Of a stretch of DNA of 36,367 nt, positions 15,450-23,228 are shown piece by piece (positions within the stretch are counted from its first letter, which is position 1; each line of letters opens with the position of its first letter). The notes under the pieces were generated by a model, which was not told where the DNA came from, did no database searches, and was given only the letters and a program-made list of their open reading frames with translations. The stretch spans positions 1 to 36,367 of the forward strand of contig CAJTEA010000023.1 in the NCBI GenBank assembly GCA_910575265.1, written 5' to 3'. The stretch is from Oscillospiraceae bacterium (lineage in GTDB: Bacteria > Bacillota > Clostridia > Oscillospirales > Oscillospiraceae). The position numbers and the translations under genes are program-made.

Positions 15450-15953
15450 ATGCAAAAGGATAAGGTCCATCTGCTTACCATTACCGCCCTGTTCGCCGCA
15501 GCCATCACTGTGATGACCGCCTATATGCTTCATATCCCCATCCCCACCGGGGGCTACATCCATCTGGGGGACGCGCTGATCTACCTGGCCGCCTGCCTGC
15601 TTCCCCTCCCCTACGCCGCCGGGGCCGCCGCCATCGGCGCGGGTCTGGCCGATCTGCTCACCGCCCCCATGTGGGTACTGCCTACCCTGGTTATCAAAGC
15701 CATCATCGCGCTGTTCTTTACCAGGAACAGCGATAAGCTGCTCTGCCGCCGAAATCTGGCCGCCGTTGTCATCGCGGGGCTGTTCTCCCCCGCCGCCTAC
15801 GCCCTGGCCGGCTGCGCCATGGCCGGAACCATGGCCGCGTTTGTCCCCCAGTTCCTGGGCACCCTGGTTCAGGGCATCGGCAGCGGCGCGCTGTTTATCG
15901 TCATCACCCCCGCCCTGGACGGCATGAAGCTGAAAGAGCACATAGGTGCGTAA
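15450..15953 (+). CDS. ECF transporter S component (TIGR04002-like), substrate unknown
   Basis: 167 residues with about five or six membrane segments. The GGYIHLGDALIYLAACLLP segment is typical of energy-coupling-factor S components, which bind a vitamin or other micronutrient and use a shared EcfA/EcfT energy module encoded elsewhere. The ATG at 15450 is 5-6 bases behind AAGGAGGAG, so the upstream ATG at 15405 is not used. The location between serC and serA raises the idea of a substrate linked to serine or PLP metabolism, but nothing in the sequence proves it. Confidence 0.85.
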   Translation: MQKDKVHLLTITALFAAAITVMTAYMLHIPIPTGGYIHLGDALIYLAACLLPLPYAAGAAAIGAGLADLLTAPMWVLPTLVIKAIIALFFTRNSDKLLCRRNLAAVVIAGLFSPAAYALAGCAMAGTMAAFVPQFLGTLVQGIGSGALFIVITPALDGMKLKEHIGA

Positions 15954-16038
15954 GGCCGCTCCTATCCTGGTTGAAATGGCAAAATTCTATCATGTTTCCC
16001 TGGACTATCTGCTGGGATTGAAGGATGAGCGGCAATAA
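15946..16038 (+). pseudogene. Remnant of an XRE-type regulator (C-terminal end of the HTH domain)
   Basis: Translation from about 15961 reads PILVEMAKFYHVSLDYLLG and then LKDERQ before the stop at 16036-16038. This is the characteristic end of Cro/CI-type helix-turn-helix domains (a helix followed by V-S-L-D-Y-L-L-G). The frame is closed upstream by TAG at 15943 and the N-terminal DNA-binding helices are missing. It partly overlaps the end of the S-component gene. Most likely this is the scar of a lost or rearranged gene. Confidence 0.6.
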
Positions 16039-16069
16039 AAACAAGTAAACTGATTTGAGGTAATTTTAT

Positions 16070-17242
16070 ATGTACCGTATCAAAACCCTAAACAAAATCT
16101 CCTCTGTGGGCCTGTCCAAGCTGGACCCCACCCGGTTTCAGGCGGGGAACGACCTGGAAAACGAGGACGGCATTTTAGTCCGCTCCGCCCCCATGCACGA
16201 CTACAAATTCCCTGATTCCCTCCGGGCTATCGCCCGGGCGGGGGCGGGGACCAACAACATTCCCATTGACCGCTGCTCGGAAAACGGCATCGTGGTGTTC
16301 AACACCCCCGGCGCCAACGCCAACGCGGTGAAGGAGCTGGTGATCGCCGCTATGCTCATCGCCTCCCGGGATGTGCTGGGGGGGGCCGACTGGGTGCAGG
16401 AGCAGGCCCACACCCCCAATGTGGACGTGGCTTCCGCGGTGGAGAAAGGCAAGTCCGCCTTCGCCGGCCCGGAGCTGTACAAAAAGACGCTGGGCGTGAT
16501 TGGCCTGGGGGCCATCGGGGCGCTGGTGTGCAACATCGCCCTGGACCTGGGGATGGACGTCTACGGCTACGACCCCTTCCTGTCGGTGGACGCCGCCTTG
16601 CGGCTGGACCGCCACGTCCATGTGGTGAAGGAGGTGGACGAACTCTATAAAGTGTCCGACTACATCACCATCCACGTGCCCTACAGTCCCGCCACCAAGG
16701 ACTTTATCAACGCCGAGGCTATCTCCAAGATGAAGGGCCAGGTCCGGGTGCTCAACCTGGCCCGGGGCGGACTGGTGAACAACGAGGACATGATTTCCGC
16801 CCTGGAATCCGGGCGGGTGGCCAAGTATGTCACCGACTTCCCGGACGAGCGGATTACCACCGTGAAAAACGTGATCGCCCTGCCCCACCTGGGAGCCTCC
16901 ACCCCGGAGAGCGAGGACAACTGCGCCGTGATGGCCGCCCGGCAGCTTCAGGACTATCTGCTCAACGGCAATATCACCAACTCGGTCAATCTGCCCAACG
17001 TATCCCAGGACTGGAGCGGCATTGCCCGTATCTGCCTGATCCACAAGAATGTCCCCGCCATGCTGACCCAGATTATGACCACCCTGTCCGACGACCACAT
17101 CAACGTGGAAAACATGACCAACAAGTCCAAGCAGGACTACGCCTACACCATGGTGGACGTGAACACCCGCCTCACCGAGCAGGCCGTGGAGGAGCTGCGG
17201 GCCATCCCCAACATGATCCGGGTTCGGGTTTTGAATCACTGA
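16070..17242 (+). CDS. serA: D-3-phosphoglycerate dehydrogenase
   Basis: 390 residues. The NAD-binding motif GLGAIG lies at about 145-150, and the catalytic set is complete: Arg at about 232 (NLARGG), Glu at about 260 (FPDER) and His at about 273 (LPHLGAST). A C-terminal ACT-like domain (about 318-390, including NVPAMLTQIMTTLSD) suggests serine feedback control. It oxidises 3-phosphoglycerate to 3-phosphohydroxypyruvate, the substrate of SerC upstream. TGAGGT precedes the ATG. Length is typical of the short clostridial form without the intervening ASB domain. Confidence 0.94.
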   Translation: MYRIKTLNKISSVGLSKLDPTRFQAGNDLENEDGILVRSAPMHDYKFPDSLRAIARAGAGTNNIPIDRCSENGIVVFNTPGANANAVKELVIAAMLIASRDVLGGADWVQEQAHTPNVDVASAVEKGKSAFAGPELYKKTLGVIGLGAIGALVCNIALDLGMDVYGYDPFLSVDAALRLDRHVHVVKEVDELYKVSDYITIHVPYSPATKDFINAEAISKMKGQVRVLNLARGGLVNNEDMISALESGRVAKYVTDFPDERITTVKNVIALPHLGASTPESEDNCAVMAARQLQDYLLNGNITNSVNLPNVSQDWSGIARICLIHKNVPAMLTQIMTTLSDDHINVENMTNKSKQDYAYTMVDVNTRLTEQAVEELRAIPNMIRVRVLNH

Positions 17243-17250
17243 TAAAATAA

Positions 17251-17278
17251 GCGGCGGACCGGTGTTCCGGTCCGCCGC
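17251..17278. terminator. Bidirectional terminator between serA and the anti-sigma-like gene
   Basis: A 12-bp perfect GC-rich stem (17251-17262 with 17267-17278) with a TGTT loop. The minus-strand side is followed by TTATTTTATC; the plus-strand side by a shorter T-tract. The two genes converge here. Confidence 0.85.
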
Positions 17279-17294
17279 CGCTTTAAGGCTGTGT

Positions 17295-17975
17295 TCAATC
17301 GTTTTCCACTGCCGCGTAGATCCCTACGGTCACTTCCGCGTCTGGATCGTCATTTCCAATGACGTTCACACTCGTATAAGCTTCCCCAAAGGCGCCCGCA
17401 TCGAAAATCGCGCCGGGCATCAGGGCGTCATCCTGGTCCTCACTGGTGGTAGTCACACCGCCGAACCAGTTGTAGGTGCCGTCCTCATCCAGCTTGCCCA
17501 CATCCGCCGTCATAGTCCACGCGTCAATGGTCCCGTCCACAGTTACGCTAATCTTACTGCCCTCAGCCACGTCCTCATAGACATAGTGCTGGTCCTGAGC
17601 CAACGCATCTGTGATATCGGCCACGTCTTTGCCGTTCACCATCAGAACGGCCCGGCCGTCCCGGTTCTCCAGCCTCGCCTGGGGTACGGAAATGACAGAC
17701 ACCTTTTCTCCGCTGTCCGTAACCACATCTGTCCGATACTGGTCCACCCGAACGGCATTCCGCAGGGTGAGCCAGATCTCCTCCATCCCCTCCGGGTTGG
17801 CGGCGGCAACGCTGACCACCATCATGGCCACGGCGGCGGCGGCAATCAGGGCGGCGCGCAGGGGACGGACACGTCTCTTATTGGTTTTCTCAGTCATAGC
17901 GATAATCTCCTCAATTTTATCCTCGGGAGCCCGCAGCTCCCGGCACGCTTCACGGTATAATTTCGGGTCGAACAT
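17295..17975 (-). CDS. Membrane protein partner of the second ECF sigma factor; putative anti-sigma factor
   Basis: 226 residues: a cytoplasmic N-terminus (about 1-37), one membrane segment (about 38-59, PLRAALIAAAAVAMMVVSVAAA) and a beta-rich exterior part with acidic, Gly-rich loops. It overlaps the sigma-factor gene by 26 bases, which implies coupled translation. Position and topology are those of ECF anti-sigma proteins, but no zinc motif or known domain was recognised. Its sequence is not obviously related to the larger partner at 3444-4877, though the arrangement is the same. Confidence 0.7.
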   Translation of the reverse strand: MFDPKLYREACRELRAPEDKIEEIIAMTEKTNKRRVRPLRAALIAAAAVAMMVVSVAAANPEGMEEIWLTLRNAVRVDQYRTDVVTDSGEKVSVISVPQARLENRDGRAVLMVNGKDVADITDALAQDQHYVYEDVAEGSKISVTVDGTIDAWTMTADVGKLDEDGTYNWFGGVTTTSEDQDDALMPGAIFDAGAFGEAYTSVNVIGNDDPDAEVTVGIYAAVEND

Positions 17976-18459
17976 AGACAGATTCCTCCTTCTCCTCAGA
18001 CAGCTCCTTCCGCAGCCGGGCCCGGGCCCGGAGCAGCCAGGTCTGCACGGTGGACGCGTTAGCCTTCATCGCGGCGGCGGTTTCCGCCACGGACAGGCCT
18101 TCGTAGTAGTAGAGATAGACGGCCACCCGGTATTTGGGTTCCAGAGCCATCACCGCTTCCAGCACCTCGGCCTTGGCCGGGTCCTCTACAGCGGCAGCCT
18201 CCTGCCACTCCTCCAGCGGAACCGAGGCGCGCCGCCAGAAGGACCGCAGCAGCTTCCGGCTCTCGTTCACCGCCACCCGCAGGATCCAGTGCTTTCTGTG
18301 CTCCTCGCTCTCAAACTCCGTTTTGCACTCGTACAGCTTCAAAAGCACCGTCTGCGTCACGTCCTCCGCGTCCTCCCGGCTGTTCAGCGCATGGAACGCA
18401 ACCCGGTAGACGGTATCCCCATAGGTCCGGGCCGCCTGGGCAAATTCCCCATCCGTCAA
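17950..18459 (-). CDS. ECF-type RNA polymerase sigma factor
   Basis: About 169 residues. Region 2 reads YGDTVYRVAFHALNSREDAEDVTQTVLLKLY, and region 4 has EPKYRVAVYLYYYEGLSVAETAAAMKANASTVQTWLLRARARL with its helix-turn-helix. AAGGAGG favours the TTG at 18459 (8-base gap); the GTG at 18468 overlaps the ribosome binding site. The anti-sigma-like gene follows with overlap. A CCCTGAG/CTCAGGG repeat (about 18508-18537) lies upstream and might affect expression. Targets are unknown. Confidence 0.9.
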   Translation of the reverse strand: MTDGEFAQAARTYGDTVYRVAFHALNSREDAEDVTQTVLLKLYECKTEFESEEHRKHWILRVAVNESRKLLRSFWRRASVPLEEWQEAAAVEDPAKAEVLEAVMALEPKYRVAVYLYYYEGLSVAETAAAMKANASTVQTWLLRARARLRKELSEEKEESVYVRPEIIP

Positions 18460-18627
18460 GCCGCTCACCTCCTTGAATCTGTTCTGGAAAGGCCTTTCAT
18501 AAGGTAATACCCCTGAGGCCCGGGGAATATCTCAGGGAAAGGATATTTTTTTCATAAAATTTTTTTGCCAGGACAGACTAACTGTCACAGCGGGTCCGCC
18601 CGCTTTTCTTTAAAGGAGGTAATCGCG

Positions 18628-18813
18628 ATGCCCAATCTCACCACCAAGGAGCTCAACGCCCTGTCCGACCAGCTGGACTTTGAGAAAGTGCTCCACTGCA
18701 AGTATCTGTCCGGCGTGCAGGAGACTCAGGACCAGGAGCTGAAGGCCAAGTACCAGTCCTGCGCCAACCAGCACTTGCAGAATTACACCACACTGCTCAC
18801 CTATTTGCGCTAA
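18628..18813 (+). CDS. Small CotF-like spore coat protein
   Basis: 61 residues, mostly helical and rich in Leu, Gln and charged residues (MPNLTTKELNALSDQL, then a KYQSCANQHLQNYTTLL helix). The pattern resembles the Coat F family of short helical bundle proteins in sporulating Firmicutes. The ATG at 18628 follows AAAGGAGG at 8 bases. A second gene of the same type follows after 16 bases. An AT-rich stretch at 18541-18568 may hold a sporulation-type promoter, but no box was clear. Confidence 0.7.
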   Translation: MPNLTTKELNALSDQLDFEKVLHCKYLSGVQETQDQELKAKYQSCANQHLQNYTTLLTYLR

Positions 18814-18829
18814 GTAAGGAGGGACCGCC

Positions 18830-19090
18830 ATGAACGACCAGGAACGACTGACCGATTTTCTGTGCAGCGAGAAGAAGATGACCGCCAACTACGACACCTA
18901 TGCCTCCGAGTGCGTCAATGTGGCCTTGCGGGACGACTTTCTCAGCATCTTCAACCGCAGCCATCAGACCCAGACCGAGCTGTTTAAAATGGCCCAGTCC
19001 AAGGGCTGGTATCAGGTGGAGCAGGCCCCCCAGAACAAGGTGAGCCAAGCCTATACCAAATTCTCCAACCAGCAGCCTACCGCTCAGTAA
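18830..19090 (+). CDS. CotF-like spore coat protein
   Basis: 86 residues. It reads DQERLTDFLCSEKKMTANYDTYASECVN, then an LFKMAQSKGWYQVEQAPQNKV segment. That segment (GWY followed by a short Gln/Pro-rich tail) is typical of the C-terminus of clostridial CotF-like proteins. It probably forms an operon with the preceding gene. A role in the spore coat is a family inference. Confidence 0.78.
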   Translation: MNDQERLTDFLCSEKKMTANYDTYASECVNVALRDDFLSIFNRSHQTQTELFKMAQSKGWYQVEQAPQNKVSQAYTKFSNQQPTAQ

Positions 19091-19097
19091 AGGAAGA

Positions 19098-19120
19098 GCC
19101 GCCGCGAACTTTGCGGCGGC
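19098..19120. terminator. Terminator between the coat genes and the tryptophan importer
   Basis: GCCGCCGC (19098-19105) pairs with 19113-19120 and is followed by GTTTCTT on the plus strand. It separates converging transcription units. Confidence 0.75.
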
Positions 19121-19125
19121 GTTTC

Positions 19126-19926
19126 TTATGACAACAGAATGCGGTCGTTGTCCAGGTTCTCGCCCACTCTGGCCTTGAACTTCTCCAGCAGGTCCTTGAC
19201 GGTCAGTCCCGCCCGCTCCTCGCCCTGGACATCCAAAACGATGTTCCCGCCATCCATCATCAGGGTGCGGCTGCCCAGCTCCAGGGCCTGATTCATATTG
19301 TGAGTCACCATCATGGTGGTGATTTTGTGCTCCGCCACCACCTCCTGGGTGATGTTCAGCACCTTCTCCGCCGTGCCCGGGTCCAGGGCGGCGGTGTGCT
19401 CGTCCAGCAGCAGGATTTTGGGCGGCACCATAGTGGCCATCAGCAGGGTCAGCGCCTGCCGCTGCCCGCCGGACAGCAGGCCCACTGGCTGCTTCATCCG
19501 GTCCTCCAGCCCCATGTCCAGCTTCGCCAGCTGGTCCCGGAAAAATTTCCGGTCCCCTTTGCCGGTGCGGCTGAAATAGGCGTGCTGGTGCTTGGCAGTG
19601 CGGAGATAGGCCAGGGCCAGATTTTCCTCAATGGTCATGTGGGGCGCGGTGCCCTTCATCGGGTCCTGGAACAGGCGGCCCAGCTCCCGGCTGCGTTTGT
19701 ACTCCGGCTTGAAAGTAATGTCCTCCCCGTCCAGCACCACGGAACCCCGGTCCACATAGAACACCCCCGCAATGGCATGGAACAGGGTGGACTTACCCGC
19801 CCCGTTGGAGCCCACCACGGTAACAAAGTCCCCCGGCGCCAGATGGAGGGTCACCCCGTTCAGCGCCCGCTTTTCGTTGACGGTGCCGGGGTTGAAGGTC
19901 TTGGAGATGTTGTTCAGCTTCAGCAT
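19126..19926 (-). CDS. trpZ: ABC transporter ATP-binding protein of the tryptophan/aromatic amino-acid importer
   Basis: 266 residues. Walker A is GSNGAGKST (about 38-46), the signature is LLSGGQRQA, Walker B is ILLLDE followed by HTAALD, and the switch His is in VTHNMNQA. It resembles ATPases that accompany PF04392-type binding proteins. The ATG overlaps the end of the permease gene by 7 bases, so the two are coupled. It powers uptake by the permease and binding protein encoded upstream. The Trp assignment comes from the T-box leader, not from this protein. Confidence 0.88.
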   Translation of the reverse strand: MLKLNNISKTFNPGTVNEKRALNGVTLHLAPGDFVTVVGSNGAGKSTLFHAIAGVFYVDRGSVVLDGEDITFKPEYKRSRELGRLFQDPMKGTAPHMTIEENLALAYLRTAKHQHAYFSRTGKGDRKFFRDQLAKLDMGLEDRMKQPVGLLSGGQRQALTLLMATMVPPKILLLDEHTAALDPGTAEKVLNITQEVVAEHKITTMMVTHNMNQALELGSRTLMMDGGNIVLDVQGEERAGLTVKDLLEKFKARVGENLDNDRILLS

Positions 19927-20846
19927 TTCGCGCCCTCCTTCCGCCGGAGCAGCTTCTGCCGCTGGATCGCCAGGAGCTTCCGCCCCTGGGGCATGGCGAT
20001 GGCCACCGCCACGATGAGGGCGGACACCAGCTTAAAGCACTCGGTGGGCACGTTGGCCGCCAGCGCCAGAGCGATGATGATGCGGTAGACGCAGGAGCCC
20101 GCAATCACTCCCACAATCCGCCAGCCGATGGAAAACCGGCCGAACATGGTCTCTCCAATGATGAGGGAGGCCAGGGCCACCGTCACCATACCGGTGCCCA
20201 GGTTGATATCACAGCTCTTGTTCACCAGCCCGGTGAGGCAGCCGGCCAGCCCGGTGAGGGAGTTGGCCGCGCACAGGCCCACGGTGATGGTGAAGGCCGG
20301 GTTGATGGAGGAGGCCCGGACCATATCCACGTTGTCCCCGGTGGCCCGGATGGACAACCCCAGCCGGGTCCGGAAAAACAGCCCGGCCAGCACCGCAGCC
20401 ACCCCCAGGATAGCGGCCAGCACAATCAGAGTGCTCCAATCCGTCCAGGCCTTGGCCCCGCTCAGTCCCTTCGCCAGGGAGAGGAGAGTATCCGTCCCGA
20501 AGATGGACAGATTGGAGGACCAGCCCATCACCGCCAGATTAACGGTATACAGCCCCGTGTTGACAATGATGCCGGCCAAAATGCTCTCCACCCCCAGCTT
20601 GGTCTGAAGGAAGGCGGTGACAAAGCCGGACAGCGCCCCCGCCAGCATGGCGGCGGGGAGGGCCAGAAAGGGGTGGCCCGCCAGGGTGACGGTGGCTCCC
20701 ACGGCGAAGCCCAGGGTATAGCAGCCATCGGTGGACAGATCGGCGATGTTCAAAATGGAGAAGCTGATGAACAACGCCAGGGCCACCAGAGAGTAGATGG
20801 CTCCCATCTCCAGGGCGGTGCGCAGGGTTACAACGGATAACAACAT
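19920..20846 (-). CDS. trpY: ABC transporter permease of the tryptophan/aromatic amino-acid importer
   Basis: 308 residues with about eight or nine membrane segments, beginning TLRTALEMGAIYSLVALALFISF. It contains ADLSTDGCYTLGFAVGA and a LSIRATGDN segment typical of the branched-chain-like (BPD_transp_2) permease family that pairs with PF04392 binding proteins. AGGAG lies 9 bases before the ATG. It follows the binding-protein gene after a hairpin-bearing gap. Confidence 0.88.
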   Translation of the reverse strand: MLLSVVTLRTALEMGAIYSLVALALFISFSILNIADLSTDGCYTLGFAVGATVTLAGHPFLALPAAMLAGALSGFVTAFLQTKLGVESILAGIIVNTGLYTVNLAVMGWSSNLSIFGTDTLLSLAKGLSGAKAWTDWSTLIVLAAILGVAAVLAGLFFRTRLGLSIRATGDNVDMVRASSINPAFTITVGLCAANSLTGLAGCLTGLVNKSCDINLGTGMVTVALASLIIGETMFGRFSIGWRIVGVIAGSCVYRIIIALALAANVPTECFKLVSALIVAVAIAMPQGRKLLAIQRQKLLRRKEGAKC

Positions 20847-20871
20847 GTTATATCACTCCTAGTTTATACAG

Positions 20872-20895
20872 GGGACGCCGCTCGCGCGGCGTCCC
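20872..20895 (-). terminator. Intercistronic 10-bp hairpin between binding-protein and permease genes
   Basis: GGGACGCCGC (20872-20881) pairs perfectly with 20886-20895 around TCGC. No U-run follows. Such hairpins often protect the upstream message so that binding protein is made in excess over permease. Confidence 0.55.
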
Positions 20896-20903
20896 TGCCC
20901 GGA

Positions 20904-22022
20904 TTAGAAGTTCTGTTGGGTGGTAATCTCAATCACATGAATCCCCAGGGTGGAGAAGGCAGACTTAATCTGGTCCAGGTCCAGCCCAATGGCCTGACAG
21001 GTCTCGGTGTTGATATAAGCGCTCTCAGCGGTCATAATGCGCACAGGGGTAGTGGCGGGGTCCGCGCCGTTGACCAGCAGATCGGCCACCATCTGAGCGG
21101 TCTCTTGGCCCAGCTGGACATAGTCCACGCCATAGCCGCAGAAGGCGCCGTTAAGGGCGAAGGAGTCCGCGCCGCCGTAGTGGGGGATATTGGCGTCCTG
21201 GAGCTTCTCAAAAATGGCCAGCTCGGCGCTCTGAACCGTGTTGTCGGTGGGGGTGAAGATGGCGTCCACCTTGGCGGCGGTCAGGGCGTCCACGGCGGAG
21301 GTAATCTCGTTGGTGTTGGTTCCGGTTTTCTCCTCAAAGGCGATTCCCTTGGCGGTCAGATACTCCTTGGCCTCCTGGATGGGCTTGGTGGAGGCGCCCT
21401 CCGATTTGGAGTACAGCAGGCCCACCTTTTGGAGGTCGGGGTTGGCGGCCAGCATCAGGTCAATGACCATCTGTGTGTTCAGGGCATCGCTGGTCCCGGT
21501 GGTCTTGCCGCCGGGGGCGTTCATGTCCGCCACAATGCCATCGGTGATGGGGTCAGAGACTGCGGAGAAGATGATGGGAATACCAGTATCCTCCGTCGCC
21601 GCCATGGTGGTCTGAACCGCGGGGGTAGCGATGGGGACGATCACATCCACGTCATCCGCCACCATCTGGGCGGCGATGGCCTGAAGGGTGGAGCCGTCGC
21701 CCTGGCCGCAGGCGGTGTAATCCCCATAGTCAAAGGTGACGCCCAGCTCTCCGCCCAGCTTATCCAGCTCGGCCTGAAGGCTGTTTTCAATCTGGTTCAG
21801 GGAAGCGTGATCCATGAGCTTAATAATCCCCACCTTATAGGTGGTGCCGCTGGCGGAAGGATGCTGAACATCGCCGACCGAACCGTTACCCTGGGACTGG
21901 GCGCCGCTGTTAGCGGGATTAGGGCTGCTGGAACCGCCGCCCCCACCGCCGCAGGCGGCCAGGGTCAGGGTCATAGCCAGAGACAGAGCCAGGGTCAGGA
22001 CTTTTTTCACGTTCTTTTTCAT
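20904..22022 (-). CDS. trpX: Tryptophan/tyrosine ABC transporter substrate-binding lipoprotein (PF04392 type)
   Basis: 372 residues. The lipoprotein signal peptide ends in the lipobox LAAC (Cys at about 25), followed by a Gly/Ser-rich linker. The mature domain shows KVGIIKLMDHASLNQIENS at its start, and FSAVSDPITDGIVAD and GLLYSKSEGAS further on, the pattern of the ABC-sub-bind (PF04392) family. GGAGG lies 8 bases before the ATG at 22022. The gene sits directly behind a T-box leader whose specifier is UGG, so tryptophan is the most likely ligand. Confidence 0.9.
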   Translation of the reverse strand: MKKNVKKVLTLALSLAMTLTLAACGGGGGGSSSPNPANSGAQSQGNGSVGDVQHPSASGTTYKVGIIKLMDHASLNQIENSLQAELDKLGGELGVTFDYGDYTACGQGDGSTLQAIAAQMVADDVDVIVPIATPAVQTTMAATEDTGIPIIFSAVSDPITDGIVADMNAPGGKTTGTSDALNTQMVIDLMLAANPDLQKVGLLYSKSEGASTKPIQEAKEYLTAKGIAFEEKTGTNTNEITSAVDALTAAKVDAIFTPTDNTVQSAELAIFEKLQDANIPHYGGADSFALNGAFCGYGVDYVQLGQETAQMVADLLVNGADPATTPVRIMTAESAYINTETCQAIGLDLDQIKSAFSTLGIHVIEITTQQNF

Positions 22023-22097
22023 ATTGGGTTCCTCCAAATTTTAGATTTAGGCGGCAGATGTGGGGACCGTGCCAGGGTCCTGGTTTGTTGGAGCAAT

Positions 22098-22382
22098 AAA
22101 AAAACAGCCCCCTATCCCCTATGGGACAAGAGCTGCACTCCTGCGATACCACCCAAATTGACGTTTTGGAAAACGTCCGCTCGCTTCACGCGCCATCACG
22201 CGTGCCCGATGGATAACGGGTGGGTTCCCGTCGGCATCTACTTGGGTTGCCCCGTTCAAGCCGCCCTCGAAAGTCCATTCGCCTGACCGCACCCCGTCCT
22301 GATCCCACCACCCAGGACTCTCTGAAGGTTTGCTCTGCCGGCTACTACTCTTTCTCGCAGGTTTGTCTGCTGTTCGGTTGTT
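22098..22382 (-). promoter_or_regulatory. T-box leader (riboswitch) with a tryptophan (UGG) specifier
   Basis: Read on the minus strand from about 22382. The 5' part has GAGAAAGAGTAGTAG and AGAGAG elements typical of Stem I. The specifier region reads GCGAA-UGG-ACUUUCGAG; aligned with the known glyQS pattern CGAAA-GGC-AUUCUUGAG, the codon is UGG (22277-22275). Further on TTGGGTGGTATCGCAG (22156-22141) is a close match to the T-box core AGGGTGGNACCGCG, including the UGGN that pairs with the uncharged tRNA end. A terminator stem and a run of seven U (22104-22098) close the leader. Uncharged tRNA-Trp would favour the antiterminator and switch on trpXYZ. Confidence 0.93.
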
Positions 22383-22388
22383 GGGGAC

Positions 22389-22417
22389 ATTATAACGGTT
22401 CCTCTCCGGTTTGTCAA
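22389..22417 (-). promoter_or_regulatory. Consensus promoter of the trp T-box leader
   Basis: TTGACA (22417-22412), a 17-base spacer and TATAAT (22394-22389) on the minus strand match the consensus exactly; transcription should start near 22382, right before Stem I. Confidence 0.88.
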
Positions 22418-22440
22418 CCCCCAAATTTTACCTCGCGAAC

Positions 22441-22474
22441 AAAAATTGGGGGGACACGCCGCCGGCGCGTCCCC
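22441..22474 (-). terminator. Terminator of the phosphoribosyltransferase-like gene
   Basis: An 11-bp stem with one G-T pair (22450-22460 with 22464-22474) is followed on the minus strand by CCAATTTTTG. It ends 14 bases after the stop codon and insulates the trp promoter just downstream. Confidence 0.8.
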
Positions 22475-22487
22475 TTACGCGCTTTCC

Positions 22488-23129
22488 TTACAGGGCGGAA
22501 TAACCGTATTTATCCACCACCGCGTCCAGTTCCTGCTTCTCCTTGCACATAGGACACTCCTCCGGCAGATAGCTGGCGTAGCCGGGCAGGTCGTTGGTGT
22601 CGAACAGGGAGACAACCGGAATTCCGTCAATCTCCTTCAGGTGGCTGTAAATGGCGGCGATCCCCGCCACATTGCCCTTGTAGTACTCCACGCACTCAAT
22701 GCCCCGGCGCACCGTTCCTCCGGTGGTAACGGAGGCCAGCAGCAGCAGCACGTTTTTCCCCTCCAGCATATGCCGGGCGTTATCCCGGAAAATCAGCTTC
22801 CCGTTGGTGCCCAGGTGCTCCCGGAGGACATAAATCTCTCTGCCGGCGTTGATCGAGCGGAATCCGCCCTGGGTCAGCTTCTGCGCCAGGCAGGTGCCGA
22901 TTACCCGGGTGCCGTCCATACAGAGGATCGTATCGATCAGCAGATGCTGGGACAGGTTGCGCTGGGACAGCTGCTGGGCCACCGCCTCCGCGTCGCGGAT
23001 GCAGGACTGCTGGCTTGTCACGTCCACAAAATAGTTTGTGTGGCTGTTCCGGGTGGCAAAATGGCCCTTGGCCACGCTGAGTGACACATCGCCTATACAT
23101 GTGGGAATCTTAAAAAACCTGGTCTCCAT
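22488..23129 (-). CDS. Phosphoribosyltransferase-like protein (orotate PRTase type)
   Basis: 213 residues. A PRPP-binding loop-like segment is seen as NVLLLLASVTTGGTVRRGIE (about residues 124-143), matching the LxxDDxxTTGGT pattern of orotate-type PRTases but with Ala-Ser where the two acidic residues usually stand. An ECPMCKEKQEL segment near the end could bind metal. The N-terminal half (DAEAVAQQLSQRNLSQHLLIDTILCMDGTRVIG) is as in small clostridial PRTase-like proteins. True orotate PRTase activity is not certain, because of the altered acidic pair. GGAGG precedes the ATG. It stands alone, with a terminator behind it. Confidence 0.75.
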   Translation of the reverse strand: METRFFKIPTCIGDVSLSVAKGHFATRNSHTNYFVDVTSQQSCIRDAEAVAQQLSQRNLSQHLLIDTILCMDGTRVIGTCLAQKLTQGGFRSINAGREIYVLREHLGTNGKLIFRDNARHMLEGKNVLLLLASVTTGGTVRRGIECVEYYKGNVAGIAAIYSHLKEIDGIPVVSLFDTNDLPGYASYLPEECPMCKEKQELDAVVDKYGYSAL

Positions 23130-23228
23130 CGTTCTTCCTCCTTTTCTTCCAATTGTTCGGATGGGTTCCTTCTAAATATACCATATCCAGGCCGTTTTGT
23201 CCACTGCTTTTTGTTCAGTTATAACAAA

